DNA of 64,000 bases from assembly GCF_004795915.1 (NCBI RefSeq), contig NZ_CP039253.1, positions 2,170,001 to 2,234,000 on the forward strand, read 5' to 3'. This document shows positions 31,710 through 39,538 of the stretch, one piece after another (the stretch's first letter is position 1; every line of letters starts with the position of its first letter). The position numbers were made by a program, and so were the translations under genes. This DNA is from Rhodococcus sp. PAMC28707 (GTDB lineage Bacteria > Actinomycetota > Actinomycetes > Mycobacteriales > Mycobacteriaceae). The notes under the pieces are model-generated. The model was not told where the DNA came from. It saw nothing but the letters and a program-made list of their open reading frames with translations, and searched no databases.

Positions 31710-33249
31710 ATTTCACTCCCTGAGCCAAAGGCAGATCATTGGAGTAGTTCACGGTGTTGGTTGCCCGGCGCATGTATGCCTTCCAGGCATCCGATCCGGA
31801 TTCGCGGCCGCCACCGGTTTCCTTCTCGCCTCCGAATGCTCCGCCGATTTCGGCACCGGATGGCCCGATGTTGACGTTGGCGATACCGCAGTCCGAGCCT
31901 GCCGCAGAGAGGAACAGCTCCGCCTCGCGTAGGTCGGTAGTGAAGATCGACGACGAAAGCCCTTGTGGCACGTCGTTGTGCAGAGCTACAGCTTCCTCGA
32001 GCGTGTCGTAGGTGAGCACGTAGAGGATCGGCGCGAACGTCTCGTGCTCGACGATGTCCGTCTGTCTGGGCATCGTGATGACGGTCGGCTCGACGTAGTA
32101 CGCGTACTCACCGAATATCTCGACGCGGTTGCCGCCGGCACGCACGATGCCGCCGTCGGACACTGCCGCGTCGAGCGCCTTCTGGAAACCGGCGAACGCG
32201 GGCGCGTCGATCAGCGGTCCGACCAGGGTGCCTGGGTCCAGGGGCGACCCGATCGACAATGTGGCGTATGCCCGCGTGATCCGTTCCACGAGATCCTCGG
32301 CGACGGAGGAGTGCACGATAACGCGTCGCAACGACGTACACCGTTGTCCTGCAGTGCCTGCCGCGGAGAACACGATGCCGCGGGTGGTCAGGTCGAGATC
32401 CGCGGACGGTGTCACGATCGCCGCGTTGTTGCCGCCGAGCTCGAGCAGTGCCCGCCCGAACCGCTCCGCGACCCGGGGTGCGACGGCCCGTCCCATTCGC
32501 GTCGAGCCCGTCGCCGACACGAGCGCCACCCGCGGGTCGTCGACGAGGGCTTCGCCGGCGACCCGATCGCCGACGATGAGCTGTGCAACCTTCGGGTCCA
32601 CGCCTGCTTTTTCGGCGGCGCGCTCGAACAGTGCCTGCACGCCGAGTGCGGTCAGCGGGGTCTTCTCCGAGGGCTTCCACACCACTGTGTCACCGGAAAC
32701 CAACGCCAGCACAGCATTCCACGACCACACTGCCACCGGGAAGTTGAACGCGGTGATGACGGCGACGACGCCGAGGGGGTGCCACTGTTCCATCATTCGG
32801 TGGCCGGGTCGTTCGGTGGCGATCGTTTTTCCGTAGAGCTGACGCGACAATCCGACGCCGAAGTCGCAGATGTCGATCATTTCCTGCACCTCACCGAGGC
32901 CCTCGGAGACGATCTTGCCCGCCTCGATCGACACGAGCGCACCGAGATCGTCTTTGTATTCACGTAGGAGTTGACCGAGTTCACGGATGAGGCCGCCGCG
33001 GACGGGCGCCGGCACACTCGACCACTGGGCATAGGCCGTCCTGGCGTCGGCTATGACCGCGTCGACGTCGGAGACCGTGGCCGAACCGAGGGATGCCAGA
33101 TTGCCACCGGTGATCGGTGAGCGCGCCACGATCGGCATGGTCGAGGTGGTCGCTGTGGTCGAGGCATCGAGATCGACGCGAACGCCGAGCCGCCCGAGAA
33201 TGGCGCGGGTCTCGACACTCAACGCATCGTGGGTGACGGGTGAGGGCAT
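31702..33249 (-). CDS. pcd: Aldehyde dehydrogenase, piperideine-6-carboxylate type
   Basis: A 515-residue NAD-dependent aldehyde dehydrogenase. The catalytic Cys is in 'GTAGQRCTSLRR', the Glu in 'LLELGGNNAAIV', and the cofactor region includes 'ITAFNFPVAVWSWNAVLAL'. The 'GGNNA' and 'GQRCTSLRR' forms are typical of the ALDH7-like enzymes that oxidise L-piperideine-6-carboxylate (allysine) to 2-aminoadipate. The divergent neighbour lat makes that semialdehyde from lysine, which supports the assignment. ATG at 33249 with AAAGG upstream is preferred over GTG at 33258. Confidence 0.87.
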   Translation of the reverse strand: MPSPVTHDALSVETRAILGRLGVRVDLDASTTATTSTMPIVARSPITGGNLASLGSATVSDVDAVIADARTAYAQWSSVPAPVRGGLIRELGQLLREYKDDLGALVSIEAGKIVSEGLGEVQEMIDICDFGVGLSRQLYGKTIATERPGHRMMEQWHPLGVVAVITAFNFPVAVWSWNAVLALVSGDTVVWKPSEKTPLTALGVQALFERAAEKAGVDPKVAQLIVGDRVAGEALVDDPRVALVSATGSTRMGRAVAPRVAERFGRALLELGGNNAAIVTPSADLDLTTRGIVFSAAGTAGQRCTSLRRVIVHSSVAEDLVERITRAYATLSIGSPLDPGTLVGPLIDAPAFAGFQKALDAAVSDGGIVRAGGNRVEIFGEYAYYVEPTVITMPRQTDIVEHETFAPILYVLTYDTLEEAVALHNDVPQGLSSSIFTTDLREAELFLSAAGSDCGIANVNIGPSGAEIGGAFGGEKETGGGRESGSDAWKAYMRRATNTVNYSNDLPLAQGVKFT

Positions 33250-33354
33250 GGTGCGCACCTTTCGAAGCCGGAGAGTGTCATTTCAATCTAGCCGAATGCC
33301 TGATGGCAGGAAAATATACTGTTCTACGGGCTTGCGAACGGAATATTAACGCGT

Positions 33355-34710
33355 ATGTTGAGCACTATGACGCAGGTATTGCAGCGCGCGGCAGCGGCCA
33401 CATCGACTGTCGACGCCCACGACGTCCATGCCATCATCGGTCGCCACATGCTCGCCGACGGATTCGAGATAGTTCTCGATCTCGACAAGAGCCAGGGATC
33501 GACGCTCGTCGATGCCAGGGACGGCACGGCGTACCTGGATCTGTTCACGTTCTTCGCCTCCTCGGCGCTGGGGATGAACCATCCCGGCCTGGTGTCGAAC
33601 GAGGCGTTCCGCGCCGACTTGCTGCAGGCCGCAATCAACAAGCCGAGCAACTCAGATGTCTACACCGTGGCCATGGCGCGGTTCGTCGATACCTTCGCCC
33701 GAGTGCTGGGAGACCCGCGCCTGCCGCACCTGTTCTTCGTCGAAGGCGGTGCCCTCGCCGTCGAGAACGCACTCAAGGTCGCGTTCGACTGGAAGAGTCG
33801 GTGGAACGGTAAGCACGGCATCGACCCAGCACTGGGTACGCAGGTACTGCATTTCGAGCATGCGTTCCACGGCCGCACGGGATACACGATGTCGCTGACC
33901 AACACCGACCCCGACAAGGTCGCGCGGTTCCCGAAATTCGATTGGCCCCGCATCCCGTCGCCGTACATCCGCAGTGGGGTGGACATGGACGCGCTCGTAG
34001 CCGACGCACTAGCCGCGGCCAGGATCGCCTTCGAGGCGAATCCCCACGACATCGCCTGCGCGATAATAGAACCCATTCAGGGCGAAGGCGGCGACAACCA
34101 TTTCCGCCCGCAGTTCCTGGCGCAGCTTCGGGATCTTTGCCACGAGTACGACGCATTGTTCGTTCTCGACGAGGTACAGACGGGCGCCGGAATAACCGGC
34201 ACCGCATGGGCTTTCCAGCAGCTCGACGTCGTCCCCGACGTCCTCGCGTTCGGTAAGAAGGTCCAGGTCTGCGGCGTCATGGCGGGTGGACGCGTCGACG
34301 ATCTCGACGATCACGTCTTCGCTGTCTCCTCACGAATCAACTCCACGTGGGGCGGAAACCTCACCGACATGGTGCGTTCTCGCGGGATACTCGAGATCGT
34401 CGAATCCGAAGGGCTCATCGAGCGCGCAGCCACACTGGGGCGTCACCTGAGGAGTCGCCTCGACGACATGGCGACGCGACACGAGATGGTCACCGAGGTC
34501 CGCGGGCGCGGGTTGATGTGCGCTTTCACGATGCCCGACGCCGAGAGCCGCGATCGACTGATCAAGAACCTCCGTACCGAGGAGCACGTTCTCGCACTCG
34601 GATGCGGTAGTAGGGCGATCCGCTTCCGGCCTGCGTTGACGATCCGCGTAGCAGACTTGGACCGTGCCGTCGACGCGATCGAGCGCGTACTGATGCGGAT
34701 GACGAGCTAG
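33355..34710 (+). CDS. lat: L-lysine 6-transaminase
   Basis: A 451-residue class III PLP aminotransferase that removes the epsilon amino group of lysine to give allysine/piperideine-6-carboxylate. The PLP lysine lies in 'DVLAFGKKVQVCGVMAGG', preceded by 'FVLDEVQTGAGITGTAWAF'; 'HFEHAFHGRTGYTMSLTN' and 'STWGGNLTDMVRSR' are typical of Lat. In mycobacteria the homologue is strongly induced in stationary phase. The start may be ATG at 33355 or 33367. It is divergent from pcd; the roughly 100-bp AT-rich gap holds both promoters. No lrp gene is adjacent, unlike in M. tuberculosis. Confidence 0.92.
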   Translation: MLSTMTQVLQRAAAATSTVDAHDVHAIIGRHMLADGFEIVLDLDKSQGSTLVDARDGTAYLDLFTFFASSALGMNHPGLVSNEAFRADLLQAAINKPSNSDVYTVAMARFVDTFARVLGDPRLPHLFFVEGGALAVENALKVAFDWKSRWNGKHGIDPALGTQVLHFEHAFHGRTGYTMSLTNTDPDKVARFPKFDWPRIPSPYIRSGVDMDALVADALAAARIAFEANPHDIACAIIEPIQGEGGDNHFRPQFLAQLRDLCHEYDALFVLDEVQTGAGITGTAWAFQQLDVVPDVLAFGKKVQVCGVMAGGRVDDLDDHVFAVSSRINSTWGGNLTDMVRSRGILEIVESEGLIERAATLGRHLRSRLDDMATRHEMVTEVRGRGLMCAFTMPDAESRDRLIKNLRTEEHVLALGCGSRAIRFRPALTIRVADLDRAVDAIERVLMRMTS

Positions 34711-34742
34711 CTCGGGCGCGAAAGTGTGTACAGTCACTCGAC

Positions 34743-34790
34743 ATGTACGCACCTCTACTCGTTGCAGGATCATGGTGGTGGCGCTCTTAG
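34743..34790 (+). CDS. trpL: trp leader peptide with three tandem Trp codons
   Basis: A 15-codon frame encodes 'MYAPLLVAGSWWWRS'. Three consecutive TGG codons lie just before the stop, and the following RNA forms alternative hairpins. This is the classical sensor of a tryptophan attenuator: low Trp-tRNA stalls the ribosome on the Trp codons. No clear ribosome-binding site precedes the ATG, so the transcript may be leaderless. Confidence 0.88.
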   Translation: MYAPLLVAGSWWWRS

Positions 34791-34846
34791 GCGCCCACAC
34801 CTTTGCGTACTTCAACCGTGGCCGCCTTTCGAGGTGGCCATTTTCG
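34774..34846 (+). promoter_or_regulatory. Transcription attenuator of the trpEG gene
   Basis: Three competing pairings are visible. Segment 1:2 joins GGTGGTGGCGC (34774-34784, containing Trp codons) with GCGCCCACACC (34791-34801). Segment 2:3, the antiterminator, joins GGCGCCCAC (34790-34798) with GTGGCCGCC (34818-34826), 8 of 9 matched. Segment 3:4, the terminator, is GGCCGCCT-TTCG-AGGTGGCC (34820-34839) with a UUCG tetraloop followed by ATTTTCGTT. Segment 3 is shared, so antiterminator and terminator exclude each other. Confidence 0.85.
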
Positions 34847-34899
34847 TTGTCTCGGCCCCTCGGCGGGCAGCCTTCTGCCAATCCGAAAGGCTGATCGAC

Positions 34900-36750
34900 G
34901 TGCACGAAGCTCCGACCTCGAACGTTTTGAAGAAGGCTCTCACCGGTTCCGCGCCATTCGCGATTCTGAGCCGCGAACACGGTATCGACGTTCTGATCGG
35001 CGATGTCACCGATGCGCCGTCCCTCGCCGAGATTCCATTGAATCCGCATGCCGACGGCCCCGACGTGTTGGCACTGGTCCCATTTCGGCAGGTCATAGAA
35101 CGCGGTTTCGTGTGCCATGACGACGAATCGCCGCTGCAGTATCTGCAGGTCCGCGAGCATGCTCTGCTGAGTATCGACGCTGTGCTCGGCGCACTTCCGA
35201 GCGCCGAACTGAACCTTCTCGACGGCCGTTTCGAGCCCGGTGACGACGCGTATGCTGCGGTCGTGGAGCGGGTGCTCACCGACGAGATCGGTCGGGGTGC
35301 GGGCGCGAACTTCGTCATTCGCCGAGACTTTCGGGCCCAGTTGGACGACCCGATCGCCAGTGGACTCGAAATATTCCGAAGACTGTTGGTCGGTGAATCA
35401 GGTTCGTACTGGACATTTTTCGTACACACACCGCAGGTCACGCTCGTGGGTGCGACCCCGGAACGGCACGTCGGATTCGATGGCAAGACGGCGATCATGA
35501 ATCCGATCAGCGGCACCTACCGCCATCCGATCGAAGGCCCCTCGGGCGCAGGTGTTCTCGACTTTCTCGGTGATGCGAAGGAGAACGACGAGCTGTTCAT
35601 GGTCGTCGACGAGGAACTGAAGATGATGAGCCGCATCTGCGAAAACGGTGGCCGCGTTTTCGGCCCGCGCCTCAAACAGATGGGTCACCTGACGCACACC
35701 GAGTACATCCTGGTGGGAGACAGTGCACTGGATCCACGCGAGATCCTGCGGGAGACGATGTTCGCACCCACTGTCACCGGTTCGCCGATCGAGAACGCCG
35801 CGCGTGTCATCGAGCGCTACGAAAACACCGGGCGTGGTTATTATTCCGGCGTTCTGGCACTGTTCGAGGGCGTCGACGGGGTGAGCACACTGGATGCGCC
35901 GATCCTTATCCGCACGTGCGAGATCTCTCCTGTCGGTGAGCTGAAGATCTCGGCAGGCGCCACCCTCGTGCGCAACTCGGTACCCGAACACGAAGTGGCC
36001 GAGACGCGTTCGAAACTCGGTGGCGTACTCGCCGCTCTCGGTGTCGAACCAGCACGTCCACGTGGAACGGACGCGGTTCGTCTCGACACCTACCCGGGCG
36101 TCGCCGACGCGTTGGCGTTGCGCAACGAGAAGCTGGCGTCGTTCTGGCTCGACCAGCAACCGATCGTCGTACTGCCCGAATTGCTGGGCCGTACTGCGGT
36201 CGTCGTCGATTTCGAGGATCGATGGACGGCGATGATCGCCCATCAGCTCCGCCACCTCGGCATGGATGTGTCGGTTCTTCGATGGGAAGAGTACTCCGGC
36301 ACCGACGCCGACCTGCTGGTGTGTGGACCCGGGCCCGGGGATCCGAACCTTGTTCTCGACAGCCGAATTCGCGCGGTCGAGTTGGCCGTCCGCGCTCGAC
36401 TCGACGCCGGCGCACCGCTACTCGCGATCTGCCTGAGCCACCAGGTTCTCGCGCGGATTCTCGGGTTGGACGTCGTCGCGCTTGCTCATCCGCAGCAGGG
36501 AGTTCAACGGGAGGTCGAGTTCTTCGAAGAGCGTCGGACACTCGGTTTCTACAACGCATTCGCCGCGCGGCCGGGAGAGATTTCAGGGGTGGACGTGTCG
36601 GTGGATTCTCAGGGCGTCAACGCGCTGCGGGGCGCCGGATTCGCGTCGGTTCAGTTCCATCCGGAGTCCGTGCTGTCGACCGACGGGATCGACGTTCTCC
36701 ACTGCATGGTTCAGCGGTTGTTGGAGCCGGCCAGTGTCGGTTCGGCGTGA
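34900..36750 (+). CDS. trpEG: Fused anthranilate synthase (TrpE-TrpG)
   Basis: A 616-residue single-chain enzyme making anthranilate from chorismate and glutamine. Residues 1 to about 420 are the chorismate-binding TrpE part ('NPISGTYRHPIEGPSG', 'RICENGGRVFGPR', 'ARVIERYENTGRGYYSG', 'LKISAGATLVRNSVPEHE'). From about 430 a class I glutamine amidotransferase follows with nucleophile Cys511 ('LLAICLSHQVLA') and 'FHPES' near 587. The fusion resembles Streptomyces/rhizobial TrpE(G); PhzE-like phenazine enzymes share this layout, but the Trp attenuator upstream argues for tryptophan synthesis. GTG at 34900 has GAAAGG nine bases upstream. It is not beside other trp genes. Confidence 0.88.
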   Translation: MHEAPTSNVLKKALTGSAPFAILSREHGIDVLIGDVTDAPSLAEIPLNPHADGPDVLALVPFRQVIERGFVCHDDESPLQYLQVREHALLSIDAVLGALPSAELNLLDGRFEPGDDAYAAVVERVLTDEIGRGAGANFVIRRDFRAQLDDPIASGLEIFRRLLVGESGSYWTFFVHTPQVTLVGATPERHVGFDGKTAIMNPISGTYRHPIEGPSGAGVLDFLGDAKENDELFMVVDEELKMMSRICENGGRVFGPRLKQMGHLTHTEYILVGDSALDPREILRETMFAPTVTGSPIENAARVIERYENTGRGYYSGVLALFEGVDGVSTLDAPILIRTCEISPVGELKISAGATLVRNSVPEHEVAETRSKLGGVLAALGVEPARPRGTDAVRLDTYPGVADALALRNEKLASFWLDQQPIVVLPELLGRTAVVVDFEDRWTAMIAHQLRHLGMDVSVLRWEEYSGTDADLLVCGPGPGDPNLVLDSRIRAVELAVRARLDAGAPLLAICLSHQVLARILGLDVVALAHPQQGVQREVEFFEERRTLGFYNAFAARPGEISGVDVSVDSQGVNALRGAGFASVQFHPESVLSTDGIDVLHCMVQRLLEPASVGSA

Positions 36751-36882
36751 GCGCCTTTCGGGCATAGGTCATCAGAGGTCGTTCAAGTGTCTACCAAAAC
36801 AAGGTAATCACCCCGCTTCTAGCGCGAAAGCAGACTTTCGGGTTATTCTTGCGTTTGGCCGCCCGGCCACCAGGGGGGGAGT

Positions 36883-38964
36883 ATGAACCGAGATCCTTCC
36901 ATGCCCAGACCCCGTATCGACGATCCACATTCAGCACCGCGTGACGAGCTGGATGAGATCCCCGAAGCCCTCCTGCTTGTCGACGCTTCCCTTGTCATCA
37001 CCTATGCCAACCCTGCCGCTGCGCAACTGCTGGGCACGACGCGCGATCACCTCCTCGGACGCGAACTCGAAGCGTGGTTCAACGAAACCGCTCGGGCAGA
37101 ATTCCTTGCCAAGTGCAGCCTCCCCGGCTGGTCCGGCGTAGTCGAAGATTTCTCGTACGCACTGCAGAAGTGGCTGTCGTACAAGGTCAACCCAGGCTCA
37201 GGTGGCTACGCAATCTGGGCCCTGGATGTCACGACCGATCGGCTCGGCAACGGTCGAAGCGAATGGACCGACGAGCTCGCCCAAACCATGCTCGACGCAG
37301 TACCCGCTGGGACCGTTGTACTCGACACCAACGGCACCATTGTGTTGGTCAACCAACAGTGGGATCAGTTCTGGGGCAGTTGGCCGGGTGGTTCGCGCTA
37401 CGTTCCGGGCGAAAACTACTTCGATATGTGGCGCACTGCGGCCGAGTCCGGAAACAAGGAAGCCGCGGTCGTACTGACCGGACTCCAGGGACTCGCGGCC
37501 AGTGACTCGGCGATGCACACCTTCGACTTCCGATGGTCCTCACTCGAAAACAACTACTGGTACCGCATGCGTGCCGCGCTGCTCGCCGACGGAAACGGCC
37601 TCTACATCACCCACACCGACATCACCGCTCTTACGGCGGAGCTGGGTGAGGCTTCGCGGCAGGACCCGCTGACCGGCCTGGCCAGCCGCGACGAGATCGA
37701 AACGCTGTTACGCGTCGAACTTCAGCGGCGTACCACCAACAACGAGGTCAGCGTCCTACTCGTCGACATCGACGGTTTCAAAGAGTTCAACGACGCGCTC
37801 GGGCCCATACAGGGTGACGAACTGCTCCGCCTTGTGGCACACCGCATCGAGGCGTCGACACGACCCAGTGACGCCCTCGGTCGACTGAACGGCGACGAGT
37901 TCGTGGTCATCGCGCGCGGATGTCAATCCATCGCGGCACGCGCCCTTGCCGCCGGGTTCGTCAGCGTCCTGGAGCCGTCGTTCGAGCTCGGCACCCGACA
38001 ATTGACCATCACTGCCAGTGTGGGCGTAGCCACCTCCGACGCGGAAAACACCGACCCGGTTCAACTCATTCACGATGCGACCACGGCGATGCACGCAGCC
38101 AAATCGCTCGGACGTAGCAGCCACCAGGTCTTCTCGACCGACCTGCGCGACAACAACCGCACTCGGCTGGAGATTCTCGAACGCCTGCGCGGGGTGGCCA
38201 TGGCCGAACACGAACTGGAGATGCTCTACCAGCCCATCGTCGAAATATCCTCCGGCATCGTCGTCGGTGCCGAAGCACTCATTCGCTGGAATCATCCCGA
38301 CCTGGGTCTACTGATGCCCGACACCTTCATCCCCCTCGCCGAAGATGCCGGCCTCATCATCCCGCTGAGCAACTGGATTCTCAACGAGGTCGGCCGGACC
38401 ATCGCCGCGTGGCAACATCGCGGCATCGCGGCGCAGATCGGCATCAATGTCAGCCCACTGCACTTCGCGGCAGGCACACTGGCCACCGACGTCATCGACG
38501 TCATCGACTCACTCGGCATCGAGCCCGGACGCGTCGTACTCGAACTGGCAGAATCGAAATCGCTGCACAACGTCGATGCCGTGCAGTACCAGTTACTCGA
38601 CGTGCGCCGACACGGGGTTCTCGTCGCGATCGACGACTTCGGCTCCGGCTTCTCCTCGCTCGAACGCCTCGCAACCCTGCCCGTCGACATCCTCAAGATC
38701 GACAAGTCACTCACCCAGCACCTCGACAGCAAGAACCTTCAGCGCAGACGCGCCATCTCCGCGCTGTGCAAAGCTGTCGTCGACGTCTCGCACGACTTGG
38801 GCAAGGACACTGTTGTCGAAGGAATCGAAACACCCGAGCAAATGGCTTCCTGCGCTGACATGGAAGTTACCTTCGGACAAGGCCACCTTCTCGGTCGTCC
38901 GATGACAGCCGTCCAGCTCGAGAGCGTCCTATGTCGGGACGGCGCACACAGCGCCTCTGCATGA
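36883..38964 (+). CDS. PAS-GGDEF-EAL cyclic-di-GMP signalling protein
   Basis: A 693-residue cytoplasmic protein. It has a PAS-like domain (about 25-110), a second sensory domain (about 130-250), GGDEF (255-415) and EAL (430-680). The cyclase active site is 'RLNGDEF' (334-340), with Asn in place of the first Gly, and an inhibitory RxxD is at 327-330. The EAL site reads 'GAEALIRWNHP' with 'ELAES' and 'DDFGSGFSS', close to active phosphodiesterases. Net activity may be c-di-GMP degradation with the GGDEF as regulator (inference). It ends in a four-base overlap with a PPOX gene. Confidence 0.9.
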   Translation: MNRDPSMPRPRIDDPHSAPRDELDEIPEALLLVDASLVITYANPAAAQLLGTTRDHLLGRELEAWFNETARAEFLAKCSLPGWSGVVEDFSYALQKWLSYKVNPGSGGYAIWALDVTTDRLGNGRSEWTDELAQTMLDAVPAGTVVLDTNGTIVLVNQQWDQFWGSWPGGSRYVPGENYFDMWRTAAESGNKEAAVVLTGLQGLAASDSAMHTFDFRWSSLENNYWYRMRAALLADGNGLYITHTDITALTAELGEASRQDPLTGLASRDEIETLLRVELQRRTTNNEVSVLLVDIDGFKEFNDALGPIQGDELLRLVAHRIEASTRPSDALGRLNGDEFVVIARGCQSIAARALAAGFVSVLEPSFELGTRQLTITASVGVATSDAENTDPVQLIHDATTAMHAAKSLGRSSHQVFSTDLRDNNRTRLEILERLRGVAMAEHELEMLYQPIVEISSGIVVGAEALIRWNHPDLGLLMPDTFIPLAEDAGLIIPLSNWILNEVGRTIAAWQHRGIAAQIGINVSPLHFAAGTLATDVIDVIDSLGIEPGRVVLELAESKSLHNVDAVQYQLLDVRRHGVLVAIDDFGSGFSSLERLATLPVDILKIDKSLTQHLDSKNLQRRRAISALCKAVVDVSHDLGKDTVVEGIETPEQMASCADMEVTFGQGHLLGRPMTAVQLESVLCRDGAHSASA

Positions 38965-39401
38965 CCGCGCGCCAGAAGGAATCAACTGTGAAGATCGCCG
39001 ACGACACCGCCCGATTTTCCGCCGCGCGCCGAGCAATCCTGTCGACGATCAATCCCGACGGCACACCACATCTCGTGCCTGTCGTCTTCGCCGTCGTCGA
39101 CGATCGCATCGTCACCGCCATCGACTGGAAACCGAAATCCACTCGTAAACTCCAGCGACTGGACAACATCCGCGCCGACCCGGCTGTCGGCCTCATCGTC
39201 GACAATTACGAAGACGAGTGGGACAACCTCTGGTGGGTTCGCGCCAGTGGGTCGGCCCGTGTCGTCGACGCTCACTCCGACGAGGGCAGAGCTGCAATCG
39301 ACGCGCTCGTGGAGAAGTACGAGCAATACGCCTCTGCACGGCCGGAGGGTCCGGCAATCGTCGTCGAAAAGTTGACCTGGCGATCCTGGAAAGCTTCCTA
39401 G
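38961..39401 (+). CDS. PPOX-class F420-dependent oxidoreductase-like protein
   Basis: A 146-residue split-beta-barrel flavin-binding protein, close in pattern to the TIGR03668 group of actinobacterial PPOX/F420 enzymes: 'RRAILSTINPDGTPHLVPVV', 'TAIDWKPKSTRKLQRLDNIR' and 'LWWVRASGSARVVD'. The ATG at 38961 overlaps the stop of the GGDEF-EAL gene (ATGA), so it is translationally coupled. Binding of F420 rather than FMN is inferred from the family; the substrate is unknown. Confidence 0.82.
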   Translation: MTARQKESTVKIADDTARFSAARRAILSTINPDGTPHLVPVVFAVVDDRIVTAIDWKPKSTRKLQRLDNIRADPAVGLIVDNYEDEWDNLWWVRASGSARVVDAHSDEGRAAIDALVEKYEQYASARPEGPAIVVEKLTWRSWKAS

Positions 39402-39471
39402 CCGGCGCCCGCAGTCCCTCGACTGTCGAATGATCCCCCCTGAACCTGTCGTCGGCGTTACCGTTGCCCTG

Positions 39472-39522
39472 AGTAGTTGACAACGCTGAGTAGTTGACAG
39501 CGCTGGATAGTTGGTAACGCTG
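39472..39522 (+). repeat. Three tandem 17-bp repeats before lysX
   Basis: AGTAGTTGACAACGCTG (39472-39488), AGTAGTTGACAGCGCTG (39489-39505) and GATAGTTGGTAACGCTG (39506-39522) follow each other directly, ending 16 bases before the lysX start. Each of the first two contains TTGACA, a -35-like hexamer, so the repeat may create or modulate the lysX promoter. Confidence 0.85.
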
Positions 39523-39538
39523 ACGGCAGGAGTGGGCA

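Noticed and set aside
39472..39522. Iteron-type origin or CRISPR repeats
   Set aside because: Only three diverged 17-bp units, no replication gene, no spacers; position fits the lysX promoter.
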